Shown one piece after another: positions 25,760 through 35,067 of a stretch of 64,000 nt of DNA. The stretch's first letter is position 1. Every line of letters begins with the position of its first letter. The stretch comes from Chryseobacterium sp. OSA05B. GTDB taxonomy: Bacteria > Bacteroidota > Bacteroidia > Flavobacteriales > Weeksellaceae. The translations under genes and the position numbers were made by a program. Under the pieces are notes generated by a model. That model was not told the origin of the DNA. It was given only the letters and a program-made list of their open reading frames with translations, and made no database searches. The stretch is from contig NZ_JAHXYH010000006.1 in assembly GCF_019970065.1 (NCBI RefSeq), positions 186,001 to 250,000 on the forward strand, written 5' to 3'.

Positions 25760-27046
25760 TTAGTCTTCTAAGTTATATTGTTTTATTTTTCTGTATAATG
25801 TTCTCTGTGAAATGCCAAGCTCGTCCGCAGCTCTGTTCCTGCGCCCTTTATGCTTCTCTAATGCTTTGATAATTAAATCTTTTTCATTATTCTGAAGTGA
25901 TAAAGATTCCGGTCTGTTTTCTTCTATTTCTATATCTTCAATATCTTCATAGCTGTCATCAGCATTTGACATAATGGTTGGTGAAGACTGTACCACCGGT
26001 GATTTGTCTTCAAAATACAGCAGCGAGTTCTGTGCTACCGGCTGAGACTGTTCTGCAGAATAAATCCTGTTGATCAGATTTTTTTCCTGGTTACTCAGAT
26101 CAGCGGTGCCTCTGTTCTTGATCAGTTCTGAAGTTAGCGATTTTAAATCATTAATATCACTTCTCATATCGAAGAGAATTTTATACATGATTTCTCTTTC
26201 GCTTCCGAAATCACTCTGCTTCTGAGAGTTCTGATTATTAACCACCATGGGAAGGTGGGTTTCCATAGGAATATATTCAGCGAGTTTTTCCACTGTTATT
26301 TCGCGGTTTCTTTCCACCACGGTCATCTGTTCTACCAGATTCCTTAGCTGACGGATATTTCCCGGGAACGTATAGTTTTCAATATAATGAACGGCACTGG
26401 GCTCAAGCTCAAGTTCCGGCATTCTGTATTTTTCTGCAAAATCTATAGAAAACTTTCTGAACAGTAAGTGGATATCTCCTTTTCTTTCTCTCAAAGGAGG
26501 CATATCGATCTGAACCGTATTTAAACGGTAGAATAAATCTTCACGGAATCTTCCATCGTGAATGGCTTTCATCATGTTGACGTTCGTAGCCGCCACAATT
26601 CTCACATTGGTTTTCTGAACCTGCGAAGAACCCACTTTCATAAATTCGCCGCTTTCCAGGACTCTCAAAAGACGAACCTGCGTCTGAAGGGGAAGCTCTC
26701 CCACCTCATCAAGGAAAATGGTTCCACCGTCTGCCACTTCGAAATATCCTTTTCTGGTCGCTGTAGCTCCGGTAAATGCACCTTTTTCGTGCCCAAATAG
26801 CTCAGAATCTATCGTTCCTTCCGGAATAGCTCCACAGTTCACGACGATATAGGGTTGATGTTTTCTTTTGGATTCTGAATGGATGATTTTCGGGATAAAT
26901 TCTTTCCCTACTCCACTTTCTCCAATCACCAGAACGGAAATATCTGTAGGGGCCACCTGAATTGATTTTTCCAGGGCCCTGTTCAGTGCAGGAAAGTTTC
27001 CGATGATTCCAAAGCGGTTCTTTATGTTTTGTAAGTCGTTGCTCAT
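25760..27046 (-). CDS. Sigma-54 interaction (AAA+) transcriptional activator
   Basis: 428 aa. The AAA+ domain starts almost at the N-terminus: Walker A-like GESGVGKEFI, sigma-54 loop GAFTGA in GHEKGAFTGATA, Walker B GGTIFLDEVGELP and R-finger region FREDLFYRLN. The C-terminus has a Fis-type HTH (RRNRAADELGISQRTLYRKI). There is no receiver, PAS or GAF domain, so control must come through abundance or a partner protein. A tail at ~280-385 links the two and is Gln/Ser/Asp-rich. It sits between miaB and lptE as in other flavobacteria. Confidence 0.9.
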   Translation of the reverse strand: MSNDLQNIKNRFGIIGNFPALNRALEKSIQVAPTDISVLVIGESGVGKEFIPKIIHSESKRKHQPYIVVNCGAIPEGTIDSELFGHEKGAFTGATATRKGYFEVADGGTIFLDEVGELPLQTQVRLLRVLESGEFMKVGSSQVQKTNVRIVAATNVNMMKAIHDGRFREDLFYRLNTVQIDMPPLRERKGDIHLLFRKFSIDFAEKYRMPELELEPSAVHYIENYTFPGNIRQLRNLVEQMTVVERNREITVEKLAEYIPMETHLPMVVNNQNSQKQSDFGSEREIMYKILFDMRSDINDLKSLTSELIKNRGTADLSNQEKNLINRIYSAEQSQPVAQNSLLYFEDKSPVVQSSPTIMSNADDSYEDIEDIEIEENRPESLSLQNNEKDLIIKALEKHKGRRNRAADELGISQRTLYRKIKQYNLED

Positions 27047-27079
27047 AAGTAAATTTTTGATTATTGATTTAATAATAAT

Positions 27080-27877
27080 CTACAGGGCCTCAATCTGTTT
27101 CCTGTAGACTTTGTTAAAGTGATGAGTGTAGACATCTTTCATGGTCTTGCCTTCATCATAAGTCCTTAATGCTAAGGTTTTTAAATCCAAATAATCTTTG
27201 TTTCTGATCTTAGAAACTTTACTTTTAAAATATATATTCTCCGCAAAGTCGTATTCTTTGCTCTGTTTTTCGAAATTTTCTGAAGCTTTGTCGTATCTGC
27301 CCAGCTCGAAATAGGTCACTCCCAGCTGATAATGGTCATACATGCCTTTGAAATAGCCTTTGGACAATAAAGCCTTTTCAATGATCGCTGCAGCTTTTTC
27401 TTTCTGCCCCAAAGCACTGTAAGACATGGCTTTCACCACCTCCAGATGATAATCTCCATTTAAAGATCTTCCTAAGTCCTCAGGATAGTATTTTTTTAAT
27501 TCCTCTAAATCCTGAACAGCTCCCTTGTAATCGCGTAGAAACTGGAATTTACAACAGCCTCTGTAACCGAGATGCATTTTAGGATCTACGGCAACCGCTT
27601 TGTCTATGAGGACTTTCCAGGTTACAAAATCTCCGTTCTTAAGATATGGAACGGCTTTTTCCATATACGAATTGGAGAAATCGGGGCACAATCCGATGGC
27701 TTTATCAAAAGCTTCCTGAGATTCCCTGGTGCCCTGTCTGTCCGAAGCCCAGTTGTATAACTCACAAGCTTTTTTGCAGTTCTCACCCTCTACTGCGTTA
27801 CAGTTGACCTGCGCAATAGTATTGGTGTAAACGATAAGCATCAAAAAGCTAAGGTAATACCTCTGAAACTTTTCCAT
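27080..27877 (-). CDS. Secreted TPR protein, function unknown
   Basis: 265 aa from ATG 27877 (MEKFQRYYLSFLML); an ATG at 27883 is also possible. Signal peptide to about residue 23 (NTIAQVNC), then a Cys pair region (NAVEGENCKKAC) and TPR-like repeats (GTRESQEAFDKAIGLCPDFS, then ALGQKEKAAAIIEKAL). Probably periplasmic. The start overlaps the previous gene by ~30 nt, indicating coupling. Confidence 0.7.
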   Translation of the reverse strand: MEKFQRYYLSFLMLIVYTNTIAQVNCNAVEGENCKKACELYNWASDRQGTRESQEAFDKAIGLCPDFSNSYMEKAVPYLKNGDFVTWKVLIDKAVAVDPKMHLGYRGCCKFQFLRDYKGAVQDLEELKKYYPEDLGRSLNGDYHLEVVKAMSYSALGQKEKAAAIIEKALLSKGYFKGMYDHYQLGVTYFELGRYDKASENFEKQSKEYDFAENIYFKSKVSKIRNKDYLDLKTLALRTYDEGKTMKDVYTHHFNKVYRKQIEAL

Positions 27878-28364
27878 TTTCAATTTTATAGGTTAAATAC
27901 TGATAATAGCCTACTTTAAAACCTTTTATCTCTTTCGGGCTCCACCCGTCCAGAGATTTTGTAAACCTCAGCAAACGGTCTCCCAGTTCTTTATCTAAAA
28001 CTATTTCCTTAAGTTCTGCATTCATTTGCTGAACTCTGAACAGTCCTGTTTTTCCTTCACAATTTACTAAAAATCTTACGGTAATATAACCGTTCGTTTT
28101 AGTTTCGGAAGATATTTTTTCTTTTTCAAGTTTTTCTGTAATGGCAATTTTCTCTCCTTTATAGTCAAACCCTTTTGATCCCTGATAATACTGAAGACCA
28201 ACGAGCTTTTCCGTAGTGCATTTTTTAAATGCAGGGTCATCCAGTTTTTCGTCAAATTCAAGATCTCCAACCGTTACGGGATATTTACTCATGCTTTTTT
28301 CAGTCTGACATGATATCAGCACAAAAGAAAATAACGCAGAGAAACAAGCCGCCTTTATCAACAT
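27849..28364 (-). CDS. Lipoprotein with TonB-C-like domain
   Basis: 171 aa. Lipobox LISC (Cys19). The C-terminal part (GYITVRFLVNCEGKTGLFRV, then DRLLRFTKSLDGWSP) has the TonB C-terminal pattern of beta strand, helix and W-x-P. It lacks the TM anchor and Pro-rich spacer of a true TonB. Similar modules recur at 29923-31972. It follows miaB by 6 bp. Confidence 0.65.
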   Translation of the reverse strand: MLIKAACFSALFSFVLISCQTEKSMSKYPVTVGDLEFDEKLDDPAFKKCTTEKLVGLQYYQGSKGFDYKGEKIAITEKLEKEKISSETKTNGYITVRFLVNCEGKTGLFRVQQMNAELKEIVLDKELGDRLLRFTKSLDGWSPKEIKGFKVGYYQYLTYKIENGKVSEVLP

Positions 28365-28370
28365 CTCGGA

Positions 28371-29816
28371 TTATTCTGCTGTTCTCCCTAAAAGTGTGCC
28401 CTGTGTATTGTCATAGACAAAAACGTTCACAATGTCACCAATTTTCTGTCCTTCCAGCACATCAAATACGCAAACCGCGTTCTGGGAATTTCTTCCTTTC
28501 CACTGGTTTTCATTTTTTCTGGACGTTCCTTCGATCAGAATCTGGTGTGTTCTTCCTACGTAAGTCTCCATTCTTTTTCTGGATAATTCGCGCTGAAGTT
28601 CAATCACCTCGTTCAGACGTCTCTGCTTCACTTCAAATGGAATATTATCTTCCATCTTTTTATGCGCAGGCGTTCCCGGTCTTTCTGAATAGGCGAACAT
28701 ATAACCGTAGTCATATTCCACTTCTTTCATCAGGCTTAAGGTATCCTGGTGATCTTCTTCCGTTTCATTACAGAAACCGATGATCATATCCTGAGAAAAA
28801 GAAATATCCGGAACAATTTCCTTTGCTTTTCTTATCAAATCTAAATATTCCTCACGGGTATGCTGTCTGTTCATCGCAAGAAGCATATTGTTGCTTCCGC
28901 TCTGTACAGGAAGGTGAACGTATTTACAGATATTGTCATGTTTTGCAATCATTCTGAATACATCCAGACTCATATCCTGTGGGTTGGAAGTAGAGAATCT
29001 CACTCTCATTTCCGGAACCGCTTTAGCCACTAAATCAAGCAACTGTGCAAAATCAACTGCCGTGGCCTTCTGCATTTCAGAAGCTTTGGCGAAGTCTTTC
29101 TTTGGGCCTCCTCCATACCATAAGTAAGAGTCTACATTCTGCCCCAAAAGGGTAATTTCTTTATACCCGTTATCTAAAAGATTTTTACATTCTTCAATGA
29201 TAGAGTGCGGATCACGGCTTCTTTCTCTTCCTCTGGTAAACGGAACCACACAGAACGTGCACATATTATCACATCCTCTGGTGATGGTTACAAATGCCGT
29301 AACTCCGTTTCCGCCTAGACGGACCGGATTGATATCTGCATACGTTTCTTCTTTGGAAAGAATTACATTGATGGCATCTCTACCGTCTTCCGTTTCCTTA
29401 AGCAGGTTCGGAAGATCTCTGTAGGCATCAGGACCTACGACAAGATCTACTAACTGTTCTTCTTCTAAGAATTTGGTTTTCAATCGTTCTGCCATGCATC
29501 CTAAAACGCCAACTGTCATGCTCGGTTTTTCTTTCTTCAGTCTTTTGAACTGAGCAAGGCGCATTCTTACGGTCTGCTCCGCTTTTTCACGGATAGAACA
29601 GGTATTTAAAAGGATAAGGTCTGCTTCTTCTACTTTCAGCGTGGTATTGTACCCCTGCTCATTAAGAATAGATGCAACAATCTCAGAATCAGAAAAATTC
29701 ATCTGGCAGCCGTAGCTTTCCAGAAAGAGCTTTTTAGAATTCTCAGGACGTTCAGCGATAGCAAAAGCTTCTCCCTGTTTTGTTTCGTCTATATATTTTT
29801 CCTGCACAATGATCAA
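28371..29816 (-). CDS. miaB: tRNA-2-methylthio-N6-dimethylallyladenosine synthase
   Basis: 481 aa. The N-terminal MTTase domain has ESYGCQMNFSDSE and LLNTCSIREKAEQ and a third Cys in GVLGCMAERL. The radical-SAM motif CX3CX2C is present as CDNMCTFCVVPFTRGRERSR. A TRAM domain forms the end (YVGRTHQILIEGTSRKN). It adds the 2-methylthio group to i6A37 of tRNAs. Its partner MiaE is encoded at 57784 in this window. Confidence 0.95.
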   Translation of the reverse strand: MIIVQEKYIDETKQGEAFAIAERPENSKKLFLESYGCQMNFSDSEIVASILNEQGYNTTLKVEEADLILLNTCSIREKAEQTVRMRLAQFKRLKKEKPSMTVGVLGCMAERLKTKFLEEEQLVDLVVGPDAYRDLPNLLKETEDGRDAINVILSKEETYADINPVRLGGNGVTAFVTITRGCDNMCTFCVVPFTRGRERSRDPHSIIEECKNLLDNGYKEITLLGQNVDSYLWYGGGPKKDFAKASEMQKATAVDFAQLLDLVAKAVPEMRVRFSTSNPQDMSLDVFRMIAKHDNICKYVHLPVQSGSNNMLLAMNRQHTREEYLDLIRKAKEIVPDISFSQDMIIGFCNETEEDHQDTLSLMKEVEYDYGYMFAYSERPGTPAHKKMEDNIPFEVKQRRLNEVIELQRELSRKRMETYVGRTHQILIEGTSRKNENQWKGRNSQNAVCVFDVLEGQKIGDIVNVFVYDNTQGTLLGRTAE

Positions 29817-29888
29817 TTTAAGTTCAATGTTTAAGATGTAAAGTTCGGTCTTGATTCATGAATTTTTACTCCTAAACAGATTAGTCTG

Positions 29889-29896
29889 CAAAGATA
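29889..29896 (-). promoter_or_regulatory. -7 box of the miaB promoter
   Basis: TATCTTTG on the minus strand, about 70 nt before the miaB ATG, a full match to TAnnTTTG. No matching -33 TTTG was found at 19-20 bp. Confidence 0.5.
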
Positions 29897-29922
29897 CAAA
29901 ATATTGTGACAGAATGGCAGGA

Positions 29923-30654
29923 CTATCTTTGTATAAAATTTACAGAAAATTCCATAGGATATACAATTTTCTGTTTGATCGGAATATTCGAATAAAGAGC
30001 TGGTTTCCAAACCTTTTTAAGCCTGGAAAGAGTTCTCATAAAGTTGATATTAAAATTTTGATTACCTATTTCAGGATAGATTCTGGGGTTGGTAATTTCC
30101 CCTTTATCATTTACATAAAATTCTAAACTAAGGGCTCCATTGATTTGATAATCTGCAAAAAGGGTCATAAAGTTATCATGGAAATCCGAATTCAGTTTTT
30201 TGTTTCCTCCGGGATACTGGGCATAGATTACAAAATCACTGGCATTATACCCCGGTTTATAATTACTCATCAGATCTTTAGGATAGAAGATAAATTCTGT
30301 AATAGCACCCATTTTAACTCCTTTTACATCAGCAGCTTTCCATTGCTTGAGATTTTTGAGAACTTCCATTGAAAGATCAAAGGCACATTTGTTTTTTCCA
30401 ATATTTGCCGTATCATTATCCTTTACCTTCTTAACGGTTCCATCTTTTGTAATAATAATTCTGGGTTGATAAATTTCTTTTTCACCACATTCTTTGAATT
30501 TATTATGGGTCAGATAATCATGGGCCTGTTTATAAAACTCAACCGCTCCACCTTCATAAAAGTATTGATTTTTGGGATACTCCTCTAAGACATTCATTTG
30601 TGCATAAAATATCTGAGAAGAAATGGTAAGTAGGAAAAAAAATAAAAATTTCAT
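29923..30654 (-). CDS. Secreted TonB-C-like protein (paralogue 1)
   Basis: 243 aa from ATG 30654 (MKFLFFFLLTISSQIFYAQ, a signal peptide). Two TonB-C-like modules appear: one with GTVKKVKDN and LKNLKQWKAADVKG, and one with LSLEFYVNDKGEITNPRIYP and LKKVWKPALYSNIPI. Such modules bind proline-rich or TonB-box peptides, but this protein has no membrane anchor. First of four such genes on this strand by position. Confidence 0.65.
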   Translation of the reverse strand: MKFLFFFLLTISSQIFYAQMNVLEEYPKNQYFYEGGAVEFYKQAHDYLTHNKFKECGEKEIYQPRIIITKDGTVKKVKDNDTANIGKNKCAFDLSMEVLKNLKQWKAADVKGVKMGAITEFIFYPKDLMSNYKPGYNASDFVIYAQYPGGNKKLNSDFHDNFMTLFADYQINGALSLEFYVNDKGEITNPRIYPEIGNQNFNINFMRTLSRLKKVWKPALYSNIPIKQKIVYPMEFSVNFIQR

Positions 30655-30696
30655 GGTGCTCATCTATGTATTTTTAATAACCTTTGAATTTGAATA

Positions 30697-31071
30697 TTAT
30701 TTCGGAGGATGAAAAGTCATCGGAAGCCTATAAAATGACTCTACAGGCTCTTCATTTCTTTTTGCCGGCGTCCATTTTTTCTTTCTGATTCTTTTTATTC
30801 CGTCCAGAATTCTTTGGTCGAATTCTGTGTTTCCTGAAGACTCTTCCAGCTTTACATTCTCCATTTTCCCGTCTTTGCTTACGACAAAAGTCACAACCAG
30901 GTTAAAGGGTTCATTCCAGACGAAATCACTGAGGTCAATCTGCTTGGCTACTTCTGCTCTGAAGCTGTTGAGTCCTCCGGGCATAGATTTATTTGAAGTA
31001 TTCTGTGCAGTTTCCTGCGCTGAAAGCTTTAGTGAAAAAACTGTCAACAATAAAAACAGTATTCTAATCAT
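30697..31071 (-). CDS. Secreted TonB-C-like protein (paralogue 2)
   Basis: 124 aa from ATG 31071 (MIRILFLLLTVFSLKLSAQ); in-frame ATGs at 31077 and 31083 are alternatives. After the signal peptide comes a single module: NLVVTFVVSKDGKMENVKLE, then KRIRKKKWTPAKRNEEPVES, closing with YRLPMTFHPP. This is the TonB C-terminal pattern. It overlaps the end of the next gene upstream, suggesting coupled translation. Confidence 0.68.
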   Translation of the reverse strand: MIRILFLLLTVFSLKLSAQETAQNTSNKSMPGGLNSFRAEVAKQIDLSDFVWNEPFNLVVTFVVSKDGKMENVKLEESSGNTEFDQRILDGIKRIRKKKWTPAKRNEEPVESFYRLPMTFHPPK

Positions 31072-31477
31072 GATCATATCCATTGGTACTGAAATTAACC
31101 CTTACCGTAATGTCAGAATCTACAGGTGTGTTTTCTTTCATGGCCGGCTTCCATTTTCCTTTGATCTTTTTCATCGCGTATTTCACATCATCTATAAACA
31201 TTTCACTGTTTTTGATCCTGGGAAGAACATTCAAACGGTTCATCTTCCCGTCCGGCGCAATATTGATTACAAAAATGACTTTCCCATTGATCGCATAGCT
31301 CTGGGTATCTACGTACGCATGAAGCATATCCATAAACTGTTTACGGAAAGCTTCATCACCGCCCGGAAATTTTGCTTTCTGAGTATATGATGGTGTTACT
31401 TCAACCTGTGATATCTGTTGAGAGAAACCTTTAATTCCACTGAACAGTAAAGGCAGTAAGAAAAGGTATTTTTTCAT
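31064..31477 (-). CDS. Secreted TonB-C-like protein (paralogue 3)
   Basis: 137 aa. Signal peptide to residue ~19 (GIKGFSQ). One module: GKVIFVINIAPDGKMNRLNV, then KKIKGKWKPAMKENTPVDS, ending ITVRVNFS. Same layout as its neighbours, with PGGDEAFRKQFMDML at its head, the usual TonB-C entry motif. Confidence 0.68.
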   Translation of the reverse strand: MKKYLFLLPLLFSGIKGFSQQISQVEVTPSYTQKAKFPGGDEAFRKQFMDMLHAYVDTQSYAINGKVIFVINIAPDGKMNRLNVLPRIKNSEMFIDDVKYAMKKIKGKWKPAMKENTPVDSDITVRVNFSTNGYDHD

Positions 31478-31486
31478 GTAATTAGT

Positions 31487-31972
31487 TTAGAGATCTGTGG
31501 CTATTGAGGAGAAACTCATTTTAAGTTTGATTTGTGAAGAAACAGGTTGTCCGTTGCATGAAGCAGGAACCCAGCTTTTTTTGATACGTCTCACCACATA
31601 TTTCATATCATCAAAAAAGTAAGCACTGTTGGACACTTTAGGACTTCCTTCAATATTAGTTACTTTTCCGGTCTGATCTACGGTAAGGGTGAATGTAAAA
31701 TCTCCGTTCAGTACATAAAAATCTGAATTCAGATAATCATACATGAATTTTCGCAGTGTTTCTTTGTAGACTACAACACCGCCCTCAAATGCAGCAGGTT
31801 TAAAATCATTACAGTTTTTCACGGCAACCTGTAAAAGAGGTTCTTTGATATCTATCTTCAATAAGTTTTTATTGATCTCCGTGATCGGATTATCATCTCT
31901 GTCTTCAACGTCCTGCTGAGCCCATGTAAAATTGGCAATAAGGAGGGCTATAAATAATGTAAAAGCTTTCAT
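31487..31972 (-). CDS. Secreted TonB-C-like protein (paralogue 4)
   Basis: 161 aa. Signal peptide to residue ~18 (IANFTWAQ). One module: GDFTFTLTVDQTGKVTNIEG, then RRIKKSWVPASCNGQPVSSQ. It is the first gene of the tandem set in transcription order, 9 bp before paralogue 3. Confidence 0.68.
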   Translation of the reverse strand: MKAFTLFIALLIANFTWAQQDVEDRDDNPITEINKNLLKIDIKEPLLQVAVKNCNDFKPAAFEGGVVVYKETLRKFMYDYLNSDFYVLNGDFTFTLTVDQTGKVTNIEGSPKVSNSAYFFDDMKYVVRRIKKSWVPASCNGQPVSSQIKLKMSFSSIATDL

Positions 31973-32037
31973 AGAACCGTATTCATTAGTTATTAATATT
32001 ACTGTAACAAAGTTAATTATTTAAATGCTTTACTAAA

Positions 32038-32067
32038 AAGAAAAACTTCAGGCTTTCACCCGAAGTT
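32038..32067 (-). terminator. Terminator of the poxB-MFS operon
   Basis: On the minus strand AACTTC..GAAGTT (32067-32062 with 32049-32044) plus extra GGG/CC pairs form a stem followed by TTTTTCTTTTT. Confidence 0.65.
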
Positions 32068-32089
32068 GTATTAATTATTTAAATTTCTT

Positions 32090-33334
32090 TTAAGCATTTA
32101 AAACGTGTGCCTGTGCCTTGCTTCCCGTTTCTTTTAACATAAATGAAATCAAAACAGCGAGTACAATTCCTGTGATCCAGAACAATATGGAATACTGAAA
32201 ATGCATTTCTCCAGATGAAGCTTCCAGACTTTTCCCAAACCACCTACTGAAGAGCGGGCTCACCAACGTAGTTACTCCGAAGGTGATAAAATTAATAGCA
32301 CCGGTGGCACTTCCTTTCACATAATCCGGATTGGCTTCCTTAATGATAGAATACGGAATCATCGCAGCTCCGGAACCAAGCCCGAAAATAAACATACTGA
32401 TCTTCGCCGGATACAGTTCAGGAAAATAGATCAACTGCAGAAAGCTTAAAATCATCAGAATTGCTCCTCCAATCAGAACAGGTTTTCTTCTTCCTATTTT
32501 ATCTGTAATAAATCCTAAAAGCGGACATCCGAATACCCAGCCAAAAGCAACCATTGCACTTGTGATGGCGGCATCATGAAATATAAATCCTTTATCTTTT
32601 TCAAAGAAAGCAACACCCCAGGTCATAGCAAATATCGTCGTGGGCGCAAACAGAAGTCCGGAAATAATACCGCACAGCCAGGATTGGGGATTTTTAAAAA
32701 CGATTTTATATGGTTCTAAATATCCCACCTTTTTAACCGCTTCCCCAGACTGTGACTCAGACTGTTTTTCGCCGGGAATCACCAGAAACAGACAGAATGC
32801 TGTAATTACGGTAATAATCCCTGACCAAAGCCAGAAAGTATCGATATTAATCCCTTCTTCTACCCATGGTCCTACTACAAACTGGCCGGCAGTTCCGCCT
32901 AGCATTCCGATGCATTGTGTAAATCCAACAGCGGTTGCCAGAGATTTTGAAGAAAACCCTTTGCTTGCCAGATAGACACATCCAGGAAATGCAAAAGCAC
33001 ATCCCGCTCCCTGAAGCAGTCTTCCCGCTACACCACCGGAATAGGCAGATGCGAGAAAAAGAAGACATCCGATTCCCAGAATTAAAGCTCCGGCAAAAAG
33101 AGATCTTTTCCCTCCGAATTTATCCAGAGCTATTCCCGCAATCAGGCTACAGGTGGAATAGGTATAGTAATAGGTTCCGATCAGGCTGACCAACTTCAGT
33201 TCTGTTGTACTGAAATTACTGACCAATTCCGGGATCATCACTGCCGGTGCTGAACGAACCACGTAATCCAGAAAATAAAACACCAGCCCGAATAGCCAGG
33301 CGATGATATAGAATCTTTTTAAGGACGCACTCAT
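32090..33334 (-). CDS. Major facilitator superfamily transporter
   Basis: 414 aa with 12 predicted membrane segments. MFS motif A-like sequence is seen in the central loop as GFITDKIGRRKPVLIGG and near the start as GIALDKFGGKRSLFAGA. The family resembles organic-anion/sugar-phosphate (ACS/OPA-like) symporters. It overlaps the pyruvate oxidase stop by 1 nt (TAATG), so the two are co-translated; a carboxylate such as pyruvate or acetate would be a reasonable guess for substrate. Confidence 0.85.
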   Translation of the reverse strand: MSASLKRFYIIAWLFGLVFYFLDYVVRSAPAVMIPELVSNFSTTELKLVSLIGTYYYTYSTCSLIAGIALDKFGGKRSLFAGALILGIGCLLFLASAYSGGVAGRLLQGAGCAFAFPGCVYLASKGFSSKSLATAVGFTQCIGMLGGTAGQFVVGPWVEEGINIDTFWLWSGIITVITAFCLFLVIPGEKQSESQSGEAVKKVGYLEPYKIVFKNPQSWLCGIISGLLFAPTTIFAMTWGVAFFEKDKGFIFHDAAITSAMVAFGWVFGCPLLGFITDKIGRRKPVLIGGAILMILSFLQLIYFPELYPAKISMFIFGLGSGAAMIPYSIIKEANPDYVKGSATGAINFITFGVTTLVSPLFSRWFGKSLEASSGEMHFQYSILFWITGIVLAVLISFMLKETGSKAQAHVLNA

Positions 33335-35067
33335 TACAGCAGACCTTTAATATGTTTGTAATTGGTTTTCACCGTATCCAGAACTTCTTCCATTTTGCCA
33401 CCCAACATCAGCTGAGCCATAGATTTTGTCATGCCCAATACCTGATCGAAATCTATTTTCGGAGGAAGAGCCAGTGCATTTGGATTTGTAAAGATATTGA
33501 GAAGGTAAGGTCCGTTATAGGCCAAGCATTCTTTTATAGCGTCTTCCACTTCTTCAGGTTTGTGAACGTTTTTTCCGGGATAGCCCATCGCCTGTGCTAC
33601 CATGGCAAAATCCGGATTGATCATATCCGTTTCATTGTCCGGCATTCCGCCTACTTCCATTTCCAGTTTTACCATTCCAAGGGTCCGGTTATTAAAAACA
33701 ATTAACTTGACAGGAAGTTTATATTGGAAGATCGTGGCCATATCTCCGAGAAGCATAGACAGTCCGCCATCTCCGCAGAGGGCAATTACTTCTCTGCCCG
33801 GATGCGCCAAAGACGCTCCTATAGCCATCGGCATAGCATTGGCCATGGATCCGTGATTGAAAGATCCCAGCATTTTTCTTTCGCCGGTTCCTGTAATAAA
33901 TCTGGCACCCCATACACAGCACATGCCTGTATCTACCGTAAAAATGGCATCTTTTTTGGCCAGCTGATCTAAAGTATGTGTTACGTATTCAGGTTGAATA
34001 GCGTCTTCCTTTCCGGAATCTTTCACATAGGTAAGCTGACTCTCTTTTACTTTTTCATAAAATGCCAGCTGCTCATTCAGAAAGTGGACATCTGTTTTTT
34101 CTTCAAGTAAAGGCAGTAAAGCTTTAATGGTTTCCTTTACATCTCCCGCCAGTCCCAGCTCCAGTTTCGCTCTTCTTCCCAGCCTTTCAGGGCTTTCATC
34201 GATCTGAACAATTTTATTTTTAACTGGCATGAACTTTTGATAGGGGAAATCAGTTCCCAACATGATCAGAAGATCAGCCTCGTGCATGGCATGATAAGCG
34301 GATGGAAATCCAAGAAGACCCGTAAGTCCCACTTCATTTGGATTATTGGGCTGAATGGCCATCTTCCCTCGGAAAGAATACCCTACCGGAGCTTTTAAAA
34401 ATTTTGAAAGTTCTACTACCTCAGCATTAGCTTCTCCCGCTCCGATTCCACAATAAAGGGTTACTTTTTTACTTTCATTAATTAAAGTTGCCAGACGTTT
34501 CAATTCATCATCAGAAGGTCTGATCACCGGATTTGTTTTAAATATCTGGGTGGAAGTAGATCCTTCTTCGGCATCAAGTTCTGACACATCTCCGGGAAGT
34601 CCGATCACGGCAACTCCCTTTTTTGAAATAGCGTGCTGGATCGCTGTCTGCAATGTTCTCTGCACCTGTTCAGGCCTGGTGATCATCTGATTGTAGTGGC
34701 TGCAGTCATCAAACAGTTTTATGGTATTGGTTTCCTGGAAATAATCCATCCCCATTTCATCACTCGGAATAGTGGACGCGATGACCAGCATCGGAACATG
34801 GGATTTGTGTGCCTCGTAGACTCCATTGATTAAATGAACATGTCCCGGACCACAGCTTCCTGCACACACCGCAAAACCATCAAGTTCAGCTTCTGCCGCT
34901 GCTGCATAGGCACCTACTTCTTCATGTCTTACATGGATCCATTCGATGCTGCTTTTTTTAACGGCAATATTAAGATGATTAAGACTGTCGCCGGTTACTG
35001 CATAAATTCTTTTCACATTGGCATTTTCGAGCATTTCAACAATCTGCTCTGCTATGTTTTTAGCCAT
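33334..35067 (-). CDS. poxB: ThDP-dependent pyruvate oxidase/dehydrogenase (PoxB-like)
   Basis: 577 aa. Three ThDP-enzyme domains: Pyr with HVRHEEVGAYAAAAEAEL (catalytic Glu), a central FAD/nucleotide-like domain, and PP with GDGGLSMLLGDMATIFQ and LIVFNNRTLGMVKLEME (GDG-NN motif). This arrangement matches quinone-dependent pyruvate dehydrogenases (pyruvate to acetate + CO2). The C-terminal membrane-binding segment of E. coli PoxB is not obvious. Co-transcribed with the MFS gene. Confidence 0.85.
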   Translation of the reverse strand: MAKNIAEQIVEMLENANVKRIYAVTGDSLNHLNIAVKKSSIEWIHVRHEEVGAYAAAAEAELDGFAVCAGSCGPGHVHLINGVYEAHKSHVPMLVIASTIPSDEMGMDYFQETNTIKLFDDCSHYNQMITRPEQVQRTLQTAIQHAISKKGVAVIGLPGDVSELDAEEGSTSTQIFKTNPVIRPSDDELKRLATLINESKKVTLYCGIGAGEANAEVVELSKFLKAPVGYSFRGKMAIQPNNPNEVGLTGLLGFPSAYHAMHEADLLIMLGTDFPYQKFMPVKNKIVQIDESPERLGRRAKLELGLAGDVKETIKALLPLLEEKTDVHFLNEQLAFYEKVKESQLTYVKDSGKEDAIQPEYVTHTLDQLAKKDAIFTVDTGMCCVWGARFITGTGERKMLGSFNHGSMANAMPMAIGASLAHPGREVIALCGDGGLSMLLGDMATIFQYKLPVKLIVFNNRTLGMVKLEMEVGGMPDNETDMINPDFAMVAQAMGYPGKNVHKPEEVEDAIKECLAYNGPYLLNIFTNPNALALPPKIDFDQVLGMTKSMAQLMLGGKMEEVLDTVKTNYKHIKGLL

